Shown here: positions 20,394 to 31,739 of the stretch, one piece after another
How positions within the stretch are numbered: position 1 is the stretch's first letter
Layout of the letters: every line of letters begins with the position of its first letter
Assembly: GCA_030374765.1 (NCBI GenBank)
Contig: JARGXX010000105.1
Span: 2,046,001-2,110,000, forward strand
From: Agarophyton chilense
Lineage: Eukaryota; Rhodophyta; Florideophyceae; Gracilariales; Gracilariaceae
Reading direction: 5' to 3'
Length of the DNA: 64,000 nucleotides
Translations under genes and position numbers: made by a program
Notes under the pieces: generated by a model
What the model was told of the DNA's origin: nothing
Seen by the model: only the letters and a program-made list of their open reading frames with translations
Databases searched by the model: none

Positions 20394-22560
20394 AACAAAT
20401 CCTGTGTCCATATTTACAGTTTTTATGTCACGGATTTGAGTTCGTCTTTCCCGCAAAACGTGCAAACCCCCAATCATTCTTGTGGAAATCCCCGCAAACC
20501 ATTTCCTCTAACTCAGCTTTGCTGATTTCCCCATTCACTTGCGTCTCTTTTCCTCTCCATTCTTGTGTTCTTAACTGCGCAAAGCCTTGACTCTCTTTTG
20601 TAGCCCTAATGTCTAAGCCACAATCGTATCAGTTCCATACAAAAGTAATGATCATATCAAACAAACTTTGAATGACATGGAAGCGGTGACAAAACTAGTC
20701 CTTACCTTATACAGATGATACTGCAAAGTAGTCGTTGCAAAACTGTAAATTTTCTCTTTCTCTATGCCATTCTCTGTTCTGGGCTTTCCCGACACTCGAT
20801 CTACCCCCAGTGCCTCGAGTGTTCTTATTTCTCTTCACTACTTTTTAACAGCTTGCGCGCAATAATATAGGCCCTACTACTGTATCGCTCTTGTTAAACT
20901 GTTTAGGAAAGCCAATGCTGAAAGTAGCGTTGTTTCTTAGTCACTGCCCAAATGAGGTGATAGAATCCGACAAAGATTAACTTAGACATAGATTATTTTG
21001 CAAGAAAAATTACAGTAGTTCACACGGTCGCCAAGAGAGCAAAATATGTTCAGACGATCCTTACAGAAGGCTCAAACGATCTTATTTGTCCAGTAAGTCA
21101 ATGGGATGAAAATGGTCAGATAAAATAGAATCTAAAATCTTAGAAAATTAAACGAATTGTCTTCGATTCTTGGCGCAATTAAGTCGCTAATAGTACTAGC
21201 AAGGCAATGAAGGTGTGCGAGAGCGTGAAGTGAGTTCTAGTGTCTACACGCCCGGAAATTTGACCTAATATGAGACCGGCTTGGTCTCATATGAGGCAAA
21301 AATTTCTCCTAAAATGGAACTGAAATTCATTCAAGATATGAATTTTCAAATTTAGAGCGGATAGGAAGAAAACAAAAATAAAAACCATACATCTTTATCG
21401 TTAACAAAAAGATGTGTTATCATCAAAGAGAGCTTTAATACTCTTCTTTAAAAAAATATACTTTTGGTGTATCAAATATAAGTAGTCGCAAAAAACAACC
21501 ATATTTTTTTGGCCTCAACCATTCCCGAGAAAACATGTCGAAAGAAAATATCTTTTTCAATCATCTAATAAGGCATACTTCAAATGTTGAGACCATCAAA
21601 GAAAAAAGTGTTCAGCAAAAGGTTTTAGTTATGCAAAGCTTGTATATTTCATTTATTGCTTGATTACGAAAAGATAAAAAATGGCCTCATATGAGGCTAA
21701 AAGACTTCACAAGAAACCATTGGTCGTATATACACTACTAAATTAAGGCGTGTCTCTGACCAGGTCGTGGTGTATTTTGTGAGATGCAAAAGAGGGTAGA
21801 GCTATTTCTCTACTCCGAAGAAATAGAAACCCATTTCGAACTCTTGGGTTCCACTCAACCGACTCGAAATCCAGTCCCAGGAAGATTGAGCCTGTTTCAC
21901 TAAAAAGCTCTACTAAAGACGTTTGCTCGGGGTGTCACGCAAAGAGCAAAATGCAGTTTTTAGAAACGTTAGGGAAACACATCTGCTGCGCTCCCAAACT
22001 TTCTTTTCCCAGCTTGCTTCAATTCAGTGTATCCTACCGCCCGTTTCCCAGTGCCAACAAAAATCGCCATCCCTCATCCACCGCTCCTTTTATCCGCTTT
22101 TTCCCACTATTTCTACTTTTTTTTCGGCTTGGTGACTTCATCCAGCGAAGAACATATCAGTGGTTCATATTCACACAGGATAATTAACAGGCGCAGTGCA
22201 GACTACTAACGAGGGCCCCGGAACGGTCAATCTGTATCCTGGCCAAAAGGATTTCGTGCCTCCGTATTCTCTCTCGCAATGGCAAAGTCCGACGTTCATA
22301 AGGTGTTTTCCAATACTGCAAGTAAGCTAAAGTATTCGTATATACACAAGGCTTACGTATTTCTTTTTTTACAGTCTGCAAAGACGTTGCACGATATCTA
22401 CCGGTTCTGGAAAGTATTAGATCATTACAAATCCAATTTAAGTGTTTAGACAGTTTTAGTTTCACAGATTATGAACTTTATGCTTCCGACTTGCAACGAA
22501 AGGCATCTGTTGAATTTGAAACAGATAATGAAAGGGAAAGATTTGGCGTGTAAGCAGTTT
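20394..22560. other. AT-rich spacer
   Basis: AT-rich DNA with no ORF of substance. The motif catatgaggc recurs at 21286-21297 and 21688-21697, each followed by a run rich in A. I see no gene, RNA or transposon end here. Confidence 0.5.
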
Positions 22561-22572
22561 TGAGGCGATGGG

Positions 22573-23714
22573 TTGTTGTGTTCCGCCCAGTTCCTTGTGT
22601 GCAGAAACTCCGAGACATCGCTATGGCAGATCCCAATAGTGTCCATCAGATCGTCAAGCTTTTCCCGGAGCATTTGTTACGTGGCAGAGCGAAATGCAGG
22701 GGGCCTATTGAAAAGCGCCAAAACCACCAATTCAAAGAAGACGAAAATCTCTAGATCCACCACAGTTGACCAAACAAAGGACACTAAGGCTGCCGTGAAA
22801 GTGAAACCAGTGAAAAAGCAGCCTTTAACTATTTCTATATTTGTGCGCCTGGTGCTCATGATTCGTGATGACCCTGAATGTCGGGCAGCCTTTTTTAAGG
22901 CTTCACGCACTATCGTGAAGAGGGCCAAGATGGAGAAGAAGCTAAATCTGGTGGAAAACTGGGTACGTTTCATTGAAAGGGGTACAAAAATCCTTTCTTG
23001 CGTTTCTTCGAGGAGCTTGAGCATTTTTTTGATGAACCAATGGAACTCGAGGCACTGGCGACGGGATATAATCCAAGATCCTATTTGCGGGAAGTGTGGA
23101 ACGGGTTTAGAACGTTGTCCTTCTTACCTATTGCCAACTACGAACAAAACAGTCAGAACAACCCCACTTTCAATGAGTTTATAGATACGGACCAGGGTAA
23201 GAAGTACTATAAGCTGAGTGACAGGGACCCAAAGAAAGTTATTGTGGGACTTTCGATTCTTGGGCCTGGAACGCTACGAGAAGATGACGAGGTTTTCAGT
23301 TCTTCAGGAAGATTTATTGATTATGCAGGAGGCATAAGGCGCGAAGGAAGGTCAGGAGAGTTTGAAAGTATTAGCAAGGAGTCGGAGAGTGTGTTTACGG
23401 GAGGTAGATCGCAATCGAGGACGCGATCATTTGGAGAGTTTCAGGATGCCAGCATGAATCTATTTGAATCCGCGAGCAGCTTTTACAAGCACGAAGAGCA
23501 AGAAAAAAAGGAGGAGAAAGGAACGGCGAAATCAAAAGCGGTTGTTGAGCAGTCCACTTCAGTCGTTAGCCATATAGGGTATCGAAGGAAGTTGTTGGAC
23601 GAACTTTCATTGGCGGAGGCGAGATTTAGGGAAGGAACGCATAGTAGTAGTTGGCAGAAACAGGTGATGATTATCACTCGTTCATTAGAAGAGAAAGATG
23701 AAGAAGTCTCTTGA
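22573..23714 (+). pseudogene. Repeat-associated protein family, copy 2 (frameshifted)
   Basis: This is a diverged homologue of the protein at 15134-16078. The first frame (to about 23000) has a basic N-terminus and LTISIFVRLVLMIRDD, aligning with SLNEFARLIVLLRDD of copy 1. After a frameshift near 22990-23010 the second frame continues FFEELEHFFDEPM, YLREVWNGFRTLS and NNPTFNEFIDTDQGKKYYKL, matching the order of blocks in copy 1. The last 170 residues are Ser/Glu/Arg-rich and disordered, ending EEKDEEVS. One shift apart, the frame is long and open, so it could be a recently lost gene or one with a short intron. Confidence 0.5.
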
Positions 23715-23859
23715 GTTCCTGTAGACAAAGTGTTTATTGGCCTCCATTACATATCCAGCTTGCAAAGAGGATTCTTTCTGCATTAGCTACAACAGAAAAT
23801 TATGCTCTCCTTTGATTTCAACAGCGATAATTCCGAGCGAAAGCGCACATGATCCCAAG

Positions 23860-24520
23860 CCATATCCGCCACTTCGTCTGCTGACACACAACCCGATGGT
23901 ACACAAGCTGATACAAAAGCTGATGACGCACAAGCTGATGACGCACAAGCTGATGACGCACAAGCATATAACGCACAAGCATATAACGCACAAGCTCAGG
24001 ACGCACAGGTCGGCGGCGCACGGAACCGTGACGCCAGTGCTCACAAGACTTTGAACGTCAAAAAAGTCGCCTTCTCTCAGCTACAAACCATACCTTGAAT
24101 CAAACCCGTTCGATTCGTGCGGAACAAGACACCGCTTTTGAAGAATCTTCGGCACTGGATTGGGCCGTGCAGGATTTTCAAAAGAGGGAAGCCATACAAT
24201 AACAAAAGGCAGAGAAATAGGAAGCTCTGCGCCACAAACAAATTAATGAGCGGCAAGAGCAGAAGCAGAAACGTATACCCGAGCCCCCCGCAGATAAAAT
24301 GAAGCAAGGAGTTCGTGAGATCGTATTCCGACTTTCGGATGTTAACCGGCTACCACTACGGTTTTGCAATACCGATACCATTGGGGATCTGTACGATTAC
24401 GAGGAGGTCGAAGTTGAAGGACTGTGTGAAAGGCATTCTGGAATTGTGCAACCATTTGCTAAGGTCACTTTCAAAGATTGGCTGGCTGGTTCGGAGGTTC
24501 CGCCCCCAATGTGATTGTGA
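23860..24520 (+). pseudogene. UBX-domain protein (FAF/UBXD8-like), dead copy
   Basis: One forward frame reads an Ala/Asp/Gln repeat, then IRAEQDTAFEESSALDWA, a charged helix (EALRHKQINERQEQKQKR), IPEPPADK and the UBX-like core VREIVFRLSDVNRLPLRF followed by DTIGDLYDY. This order (EQDxAYEES, coiled coil, PPEPP, UBX) is that of FAF1/FAF2-type p97 adaptors. In-frame TAA at 24200 and TAG at 24218 interrupt the helix, and the C-terminal end of UBX fades, so it is a pseudogene. No complete copy is in the window. Confidence 0.7.
23899..24010. repeat. 15-bp tandem repeat in the UBX-like copy
   Basis: About six copies of a unit close to acgcacaagctgatg follow one another. In the UBX-like frame they encode a repeated Asp-Ala-Gln-Ala-Asp type pentapeptide, so the array is a coding minisatellite in a disordered N-terminal region. 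Confidence 0.85.
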
Positions 24521-24811
24521 AGCATCACAGAACAAAACTAAATGACATTGAGGGCCGTACGAATCGGTATCTCTGTATGATCAGACAAAACTCCAGCAAG
24601 TAGCCGAGTACGTGTCAACAAATCCATCAGAACAGCTTGAACTTACCTCAGATACCGTATCATCATCAGTAGGCTTAAATCAACTTTCATACCAAATAGA
24701 AATCCACCCCAGCCAGTGACCCAACGACTCCAAGGCCTCCCTGGCAAACACTATGTCTGCTCTCTTCGCCAGATTGACACAGCCCCCCCAATTCATGTAG
24801 TAATTCTTCAA

Positions 24812-25732
24812 TCATAGAGCTGTGTTGATAATGATTAGTGATGTCTGCAGATTATACTGCAACGGGTGCCTGAGAATCCACCATCTTCCTTTCAAACGAC
24901 CGAACGCTTGTTCAACGTGCACGCGATGAGAAGAGAATATGAAATTAAAACCGTCCTGGTACTTTTTCGACATAGATCTTGGAATAGCAGTAATCAAATA
25001 ACTTGTACAACGATATGCCTCCTCTCCTACGATCCAATAGCCTCCCGGAAAACTCTCGTTTTGAAGAAAGCGACAAATTTTAAAATGCGACAGCGCTACA
25101 CCATCAACGGTAGGCCCCACGCACGTAGCCGACGCAGCCACATATCGATATTTTGCGTCTACGAGAGCCTGTACTGGAACCCCGAAACCACCCTTGTGCG
25201 TGTAGAACTGCTGATTGTTTAAATTATTCGGTGGTTTCCTAGTGTAGAAAATGGAACCATCATTGGCTCCCACACAACATGATAATAGATTAAAATGCTT
25301 TCGCGCCAAAGAAAAGTCAACCGTGCGTTTGTGATAGGTATTTGTCCTTAACCTACAAGGTATATCTTCGAACTGTAGAAATGTATCGCGAATACTTAGG
25401 ACCTCGTCAAAAACTTTGTAGCAGGTTGATTTACCGAGTTTATAAGTGAGCATCAGATCCCAATAACTCGATCCACACATCAGTCGTAAGAAAACTGCCA
25501 GCTTCATTGCGGCTTCGATAAGAGAACCGGAGGTGTGTGCATTCATTTTTTCTTCTAGTTCTGATTCGTTAAAGTGAGATAGAAATTGACGTAACGCGTT
25601 CAGAAAACGATAAAACGTTGGACATGGATACCTGTAGCAAGTTTGAAACTCCGAGTCCGACAAAAATTGGTTGACTTCATGAAATGTACGACGCGTACGG
25701 CAGACTCGTCGATATATATCCCTGCAACGCAA
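24812..25732 (-). CDS. PIF/Harbinger transposase, nearly intact ORF
   Basis: This is a 306-codon open frame with DDE_Tnp_4 (HARBI1) character throughout. The N-terminal helices include CPTFYRFLNALRQFL, then SSYWDLMLTYKLGKSTCYKVF. The first catalytic Asp is in GANDGSIF. The second position reads GEEAYRC where the family normally has G-D-x-A/G-Y, so a Glu stands where the Asp is expected. The third acidic residue is in HVEQAFGRLKGRWW. The C-terminus stops at IIINTAL, where relatives continue a little further, so the end may be truncated. It is the best-preserved transposase in the window. Confidence 0.8.
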   Translation of the reverse strand: MRCRDIYRRVCRTRRTFHEVNQFLSDSEFQTCYRYPCPTFYRFLNALRQFLSHFNESELEEKMNAHTSGSLIEAAMKLAVFLRLMCGSSYWDLMLTYKLGKSTCYKVFDEVLSIRDTFLQFEDIPCRLRTNTYHKRTVDFSLARKHFNLLSCCVGANDGSIFYTRKPPNNLNNQQFYTHKGGFGVPVQALVDAKYRYVAASATCVGPTVDGVALSHFKICRFLQNESFPGGYWIVGEEAYRCTSYLITAIPRSMSKKYQDGFNFIFSSHRVHVEQAFGRLKGRWWILRHPLQYNLQTSLIIINTAL

Positions 25733-25760
25733 TGACTGTTAGGTCAGCGTACGGGTCTCG

Positions 25761-25815
25761 ACCGGTGGGAGCGTGGTAGAACGGGTCCTAAGGTTCGAAT
25801 CCTTGACGGCGGCAG
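25761..25815 (+). other. tRNA-like / SINE-head-like sequence
   Basis: A perfect pol III B box (ggttcgaatcc, 25792-25802) is preceded by an A-box-like tgggagcgtggtag (25766-25779). The boxes are only about 26 bp apart, too close for a tRNA with an anticodon arm. It may be a SINE head or a broken tRNA. Confidence 0.3.
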
Positions 25816-27900
25816 TCCCAGAGTATTTGGAGCAATGGGTTGGCGTTTACTGCGTAGTCCTACAGGTTGGAGCTACGCAAATGATGGCTTGAAGACCGAA
25901 GGGTGGAACTAGTATACCAAAGGGGGTTATTTAGTATCCTAACGGTCCCTATCGTACTCTAAGAGAGAAGCGTCACTCGAGCCAAGTAAATAGTACTGGC
26001 GAGGTGCTGCGATCTCCCTGGCACTGTAGTTTTAATCTATTACACTAATTAGATTAAATTAATAATCTACATGAGCCCACCAGAGGTCGACCTGTACACG
26101 TGTCATCTGCAAGATCCTTCAGGGTCCGGCGGCTTACAGGGCTCAACCGCTATCACCGCTCCTTCACAATCCCTTTCAAACCTTGTGTTATACGTATCAA
26201 CCACGGCGCGTGCCAAAGGATAAGCTTTAGCGTTTGTCGTTGCTTTTGCTTCACTTTTATGGACATGGTGAGATTTCTGGTGGTGTAGCTGTTGCAGTTT
26301 CAACACGAGACAACTCAGAAATGTGAGTATGATTTGTTGAAAGCGACGACGGCGGAGAGACATGTAGAGCTGATAGATGTATTACAATGACGCTTGTCAC
26401 GTCGTATACCCTAGGCGTACGCCGTGACAAATGTCGTTGTAACACATGTGACAGCTTTCCTACGGCGAGGCTCTCTGTATTTAGATCATGGAAATATTCC
26501 CGTAATTGGTTACAGAAATAACAAATCCTTCTGAACGTTTGTAGCTATAATTTTGTGTTCAAGATAAAGGTACGAAACCGGAGACTGCTAATATAGAAAG
26601 CCCTTAAATAGAAGATAGCGAAGGTTTCAGGGCTTGAGCGCATGAAAGTTTATGTGGGCGGAAAACTGGGGATCTTGACCATACCATTAAAATTTCTTAA
26701 CGCAATAGCACTGCTGAGAGTATCTGCTGCTAGGCGAAGAAGGTGTGCTAGCGTCAAATGAAGTTGGTACCGGCGTGGGCGGAGGTCTACGATGGCCGCA
26801 GAGCCTGTGTGGTTGGGACGTTTACGGTTGAAGAAGTAATTATCTTGACCAAAACAGCAAACTCCCTTTTTATTGCGTCGGCAAATGGTCTTCTTACATT
26901 TAGAACAGGTTTTTCTTTTCTTCTTCCTAAGTTCGGGTGTGGATGGAGATTTTCTAAACCAGAAATGTAATGTGCGATAAAACGCATATTACCTGCCATC
27001 GCAGTAAATTAAAGATAAATTCCAGCCTGACCGAAAGCTCGTCTGAGAAACCGCTGTGACCAACACCAAGCAAGCGCTACAGTGACCGAATTTAGAATAT
27101 AACACCCACACATTCTCTATTTCATTTTACTTCTTGCTGAGGATTTTAAATGAAACTTAGTCTGCGAAGAAAACTAAGAAAAACAAGCATCAAAACTCGT
27201 TCCATCTTATAAAAGCGCTCCTTTTTTTCATGAAAACAAGGAAAGACTACTGTAAAGTGCGAATTTAGAATAGAACAACCAACATTATTTCATTAATGGT
27301 ACGCTATAACAACATCTTACTAGCTCCTCTTCTTCCCATCTCTTTTTAACAATTGTAAACAACGTTTCTCCGCACTATTTAGCAACTTATATCTCAAATG
27401 TCGACCCAAGTTTTCCCACTCTTCAAGAATATCGCTTTCAAGGAAATGAGCATCAATAAATTGCCTGGCGTTTTCCTAAAAGGAACAGGATGAAACCCCC
27501 ATGCATTATCGATAGTGTTTATCTTAGAACTGCTTGCAAGCCACTCTATTACTGTGAGGCGTATAGAAAGCACGAGCAAAACGCGCCCCGCTTCTTCTAT
27601 ACTAATATTAGCGACGCACCTCAGATTTACAGTTGCCGGCAACTATCATAGCAAGAAAACTCTAGCGCGCATCTAAACCTAGAGAGTATTCGACTTTTTC
27701 GAACGTTTTGATTTAGCACTCTCTCCAATCGAGTGACATGGAAACCGCTCTCAACCATGCCGATTATTTCCGCCCTATCGCGTACCGTAAGCTAAACGGA
27801 TAGAGCGCGCAATGGAGGACTCTGACGAGTCGAGCGAGGATGACACTCTATCCTGTCATGCCGCAACTCTGTTCCTTTCAGGACTCGAGCACTGACGCTT
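25816..27900. other. Spacer
   Basis: Only short ORFs (under 90 codons) occur and none is recognisable. The stretch just after the tRNA-like sequence could be the body of a SINE, but no second copy is visible in this window to test that. Confidence 0.35.
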
Positions 27901-27929
27901 GCCCCGTCGCGTTGAGTCTCTGCCTGTAA

Positions 27930-29043
27930 AGCGCGCAAACGTAGCCCGAAACTTCGATGCTGCGATGAATCCCCTCTTGACCAACTACGTCGACTCAGCA
28001 CCAAAGTATAGAGGGGACAAATTTCCTGGCGATTCAGAATGTCACGCAAAGACTTCTAGCGCGTGTTACAGAAACTGGATGGAAAGTGAATATTCGTTCG
28101 AAGAGTAGATGGGCTGGGTAAAAAAGGGACTCATCCGTTGAAGCGCATTGTAGCTGCAGTGCAGATGCTTTAGACGAGTACCTCCAAATGTCGGAAGACT
28201 CTGTACTACTTTCAGTGAAGGCGTTATGCCGTTTGTTGGTCTAAGAGTTTGGCGCCGAGTTTATGCGCGAGCCTATGGAACAGGACTTGAGGCGCATCAC
28301 GAAGATCAATGCAGCACGCGGTTACGCAGGCTTCATTAGCAACATAGACTGCCATCACTGGAAATGAAAAAACTGTCCCATGTCGTGGGCTAGACAGTAC
28401 AAGGGCACGGGGAAGAAACCTAAAGTCGTTCTAGAGGCGATTTGTGATACCGAACAATGGATATGGCACGCGTATTTTGGCAATTCTGGCTCTTGTAACG
28501 ACCTGCACGTGTTTGAAACATCGGCCATTATGCTGAGGATCCGCGAGGGAGAGTTTCCACCGTATCTACTGTACACGGTAAATGGGACCACAAGCACTAT
28601 GCTTTATTATCTGGCAGACGGGATCTACCCGAACTGGGCCATCTTTGCCAAAACAAATCAAAGAGGCAGTCGGACCAAAGGAAAGTGCATACTTGAAGGC
28701 CCAAGAGGCCCTCAGAAATGATATAGAGCGCGCTTTTGGTGTCCTCGTAGCTCGGTTAAACATTCTTCGAAGGCCGTGCAGAATGTGGAATGGCACATAC
28801 ATCGCATTTGTCATGAAGGCGTGCATTATACTACACAAAATGGTCATTGAAGAAAGAATGGACTCCTATGACAGCTACATGAACGTTCTGATGCACTTCG
28901 AAGAGGCCGTAGCGATGTTCAATAAGGGCGGGAGCTTCGAATGGGAGTCTTACAAGTATATTCATGAACTAATAGGCGACAGTTTTGCTTCTCAGATATA
29001 TTGTCTGATGGTAGCGTCACATTGTTGGGGAATCGTCAGTATA
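27930..29043 (+). pseudogene. PIF/Harbinger transposase of the plant_tran type
   Basis: The reading begins near 27985 with DSAPKYRGDKF and continues through LKRIVAAVQML and SEDSVLLSVKALCRLL. Next is NIDCHHWK, which holds the first catalytic Asp. VVLEAICDTEQWIWHAYFG follows, then LLYTVNGTTSTMLYYLADG with IYPNWAIFAKT (second Asp), and IERAFGVLVARLNILRRP (third acidic residue) with CIILHKMVIEE. Several in-frame stops before 28380 and a frameshift near 28680 disable it. It is a clearly different Harbinger lineage from the HARBI1-type copies. Confidence 0.85.
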
Positions 29044-29288
29044 TGAGATCACTTTTCCCTGAAGCACGACCTCATTCACCATTTCTGGGCCAGTTTGCAG
29101 GGAGAAGATGACATCCGAATGGCAGAGCAAGTACTCTCGTCTCCGTTTCTCGAGTAAAGAAGCCTTTAATTATGCACACAACGGTGCGAAGTGTTCTAAA
29201 AGAGGGAGGCTCCGGTGGTCTCCCACGGCGTGGTGGGAGCATGAGCACCCGAAGTCAATTCAGTATACAACAGGGCAGTTCTGCCCTC

Positions 29289-30268
29289 TCAAAGCTCCTT
29301 ACTGCGCCTCGGAAGGGTCCTTGGGGCGTGCGACTCACTCCTCCACAGCGCTTGTAGCCGCCATTCCAGCCAGTTTCTCTGCAAAAGAGGATTGCGTTGC
29401 ACTGGTGACCTCGCTTTGGGTAATCCGAACCCGTTTCTGGGCGTTTGAAAGAGAGGTTTTGCGTAGCGCGTCAAACAATGCTGCCGTTTTCTGCTTGCCC
29501 TGGGATTCGGAGAGAGAGAAATGGCTATAACGTTTTTCTCTTCCAGTATTTCTGACTTGCGGTTTGCAGATGAAGCCAAAGCTCGAAGAGCTTGCGTTCG
29601 TAACTCTTCCTGCTTGATCAGCTTTGCGTTATAGTTGGCAATGGTAACCCGTTCCTCTCCTTTACGTCTAAGCCTTTTTCTGGGCGTAGTACGTTCGAAA
29701 GTCTCTGAAGAGCTATCGCCGTCATCGTGGGAATCCTCAAGGCTGTGAGACTACTCAGTCAATGACGGTATGCACCACTTGGGCTGCTGACGAAGCACTT
29801 TCCAGGCCTCAAAGTACAGTCACTTTTTGGGTTCGAAGTCCCTAAAATCCTAGGACATAATGTTTTTGTTGCCCAGATCGGTGGCCACTGCCATTGAAGT
29901 GACTTTCATGTCTGATAATCCGGTCTTATTTGATGCCTACACTCTCCACATTGCTCCCCGATACTTCTGAACATTTCCCGACATATCTGAGAAGTGTTGC
30001 ACCGTACTGTTTGTTGTTCGAGATCTCTATTTTCCTTCCGACACCCGGGAGGGCACCGGGCCATCTCTACGAAATGCCGTTTGACGCTCTCCAAAAAAAC
30101 TTTTCTCGCTTGATGAACTCCAGCGATGGGGTCTTTTGATGCCCCAACCCACGAATTTGCGAGCGTTTCGTTCTCTAACACGTCCCAGCTCTTCCCGCGG
30201 CCAATGATGGTGAAAATTTGGCTGAGCGGGGAAGGGGCGGAGGTGGTCCGGAAAAGAGAAAGGTGCAA
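29289..30268 (-). pseudogene. Myb/SANT-like (NAM-associated) partner ORF of Harbinger
   Basis: The minus strand gives GRGKSWDVLENETLANSWV followed by ASKDPIAGVHQARKVF, the start of the Myb/SANT-like second ORF that accompanies plant-type PIF/Harbinger transposases. Downstream frames show ALRALASSANRKSEILEEKN, like the C-terminal part of such proteins. It is convergent with the transposase at 27930-29043, so the two are probably halves of one element of about 2.3 kb. Frameshifts and stops show that it is dead. Confidence 0.65.
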
Positions 30269-31640
30269 TGGTGTTTGTGTTGGGGGATCAGAAGGTTCAA
30301 GGGTGTTTGTGCTGGTGAATGGGCAGTTCGCGCCAAATCTTTACTTGACTGTCCAATCACGAGAGACATGCTGTCGTCTCTATTCCTTCTATTAGAAACA
30401 CTTCAGACTCTATTGGGGGTCCAATTGAGGAAATATGACCTCAACAGAAAATGGAAATGAAAAGGATAGATTTCATTTCCTGCAATATAGTTGCATTTTA
30501 GTTCCGCGGCATGAAATTTTGGATAAATATACTGCGGTAGAGACGGTCTCAAGAAACTATCATTTCGACGTATTGCTGTAGAAAGAAAAGTAATTTTGAA
30601 CCACAAATCAGTACGAAACGCAAATGAGTTCTGTGTCGAGTGAAGTGCGCAATTGGAGACAAACTGGTCGATGCCCGACAGGAGTCTGCACAAAGTTTTG
30701 CGCCTGCCTGCCTCCAAAAGGTCTATGTAAGGCTGGCCTCGGTGGGCTTCAACCAACTCTGGTGGAGTCAGCTTGATCAAAGCGGCTCAAACCCCTCTCT
30801 CTTTTGGCAACCGAACTATCCATAAGCATAATTCCTGCCTCTCCTGCCACCACCCTTCCGCCTATTTATTTCATTATTAGGGGGTTGGGTCCACTCTCCA
30901 CCACAGCTGCGCCGACTTATTCTGAGAACCCGACACTCACGTACGGCTTTTCAGTACCCTCTGTTGTTAACAGAACCGCGTGATATGGCGTAGGGCTCAC
31001 ATCCTACGGCTGTTAGAAATTCGTTCAACAATAAATGACTCCCACTGCTCTTTTGGTATTGTGTGCAAGTACTGATCTCTTTTTGTATTGCATATAGTGC
31101 CAACGTCTGCGATATCATCGACCGAATACCCAATTGTGTGAGGTTCCGATTCGAAAGTGGAAGCCGTTAGCGTCACAAAGGAAGCAACATCCAACACCAA
31201 CTCTTCACCTTCTCCCTCACCCCTTAGTAACCCGCGAGCCCGCCACATTCTCTGATTCGTTACTCAACATAGTCGAAAGCGACTTTATGATTCATAACGA
31301 ACACCAAGATGGTGTTAAGTTGGTTGTTCGTTGGCCTTTGCCTTCCTCACCCGAGGCCAAGCGCCCATTATTGTGCTAGGAGGCAAAGGAGCTACTATAC
31401 TATATATTGTCCACACTGTGGTGTGGCACGAGATAACTTTTCTAAAATAAACGAATAAAATATTTGGTAGTCACACCGTACAAGTATACAGTAGTACAGT
31501 GCTACTAAATAATTTCCAATTTCCAATATTTCCATGAAGTACTCTTCTCTTAATATATCGTTACCGAGTGCAATACGAAGAATAGCTTATGAATGTCGTA
31601 TATCGACTTCGATACTTTTCGATCATTCGATTCAAAGTAT
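30269..31640. other. Spacer
   Basis: I find no gene here. A forward ORF at 31134-31379 and minus ORFs at 30403-30780 and 30997-31248 have no recognisable content. A left LTR for the gypsy element that follows should lie at the right end of this stretch, but I could not match anything here to the element's right LTR. Confidence 0.4.
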
Positions 31641-31739
31641 ATCCTAAATGCTAAATATCCCCCTCGTCAAGCGAGAAGCACCAGCAACGCAAGATCTTAA
31701 GAGCTTATCGACAGGAATACGAGGTAGTACGCTCCGCTC

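Noticed and set aside
23899-24010. CRISPR-like array
   Set aside because: The 15-bp units are contiguous with no spacers and lie within a coding-like frame of a eukaryotic gene.
25761-25815. Functional tRNA gene
   Set aside because: The A and B boxes are too close to allow an anticodon arm, and no acceptor stem pairing is evident.
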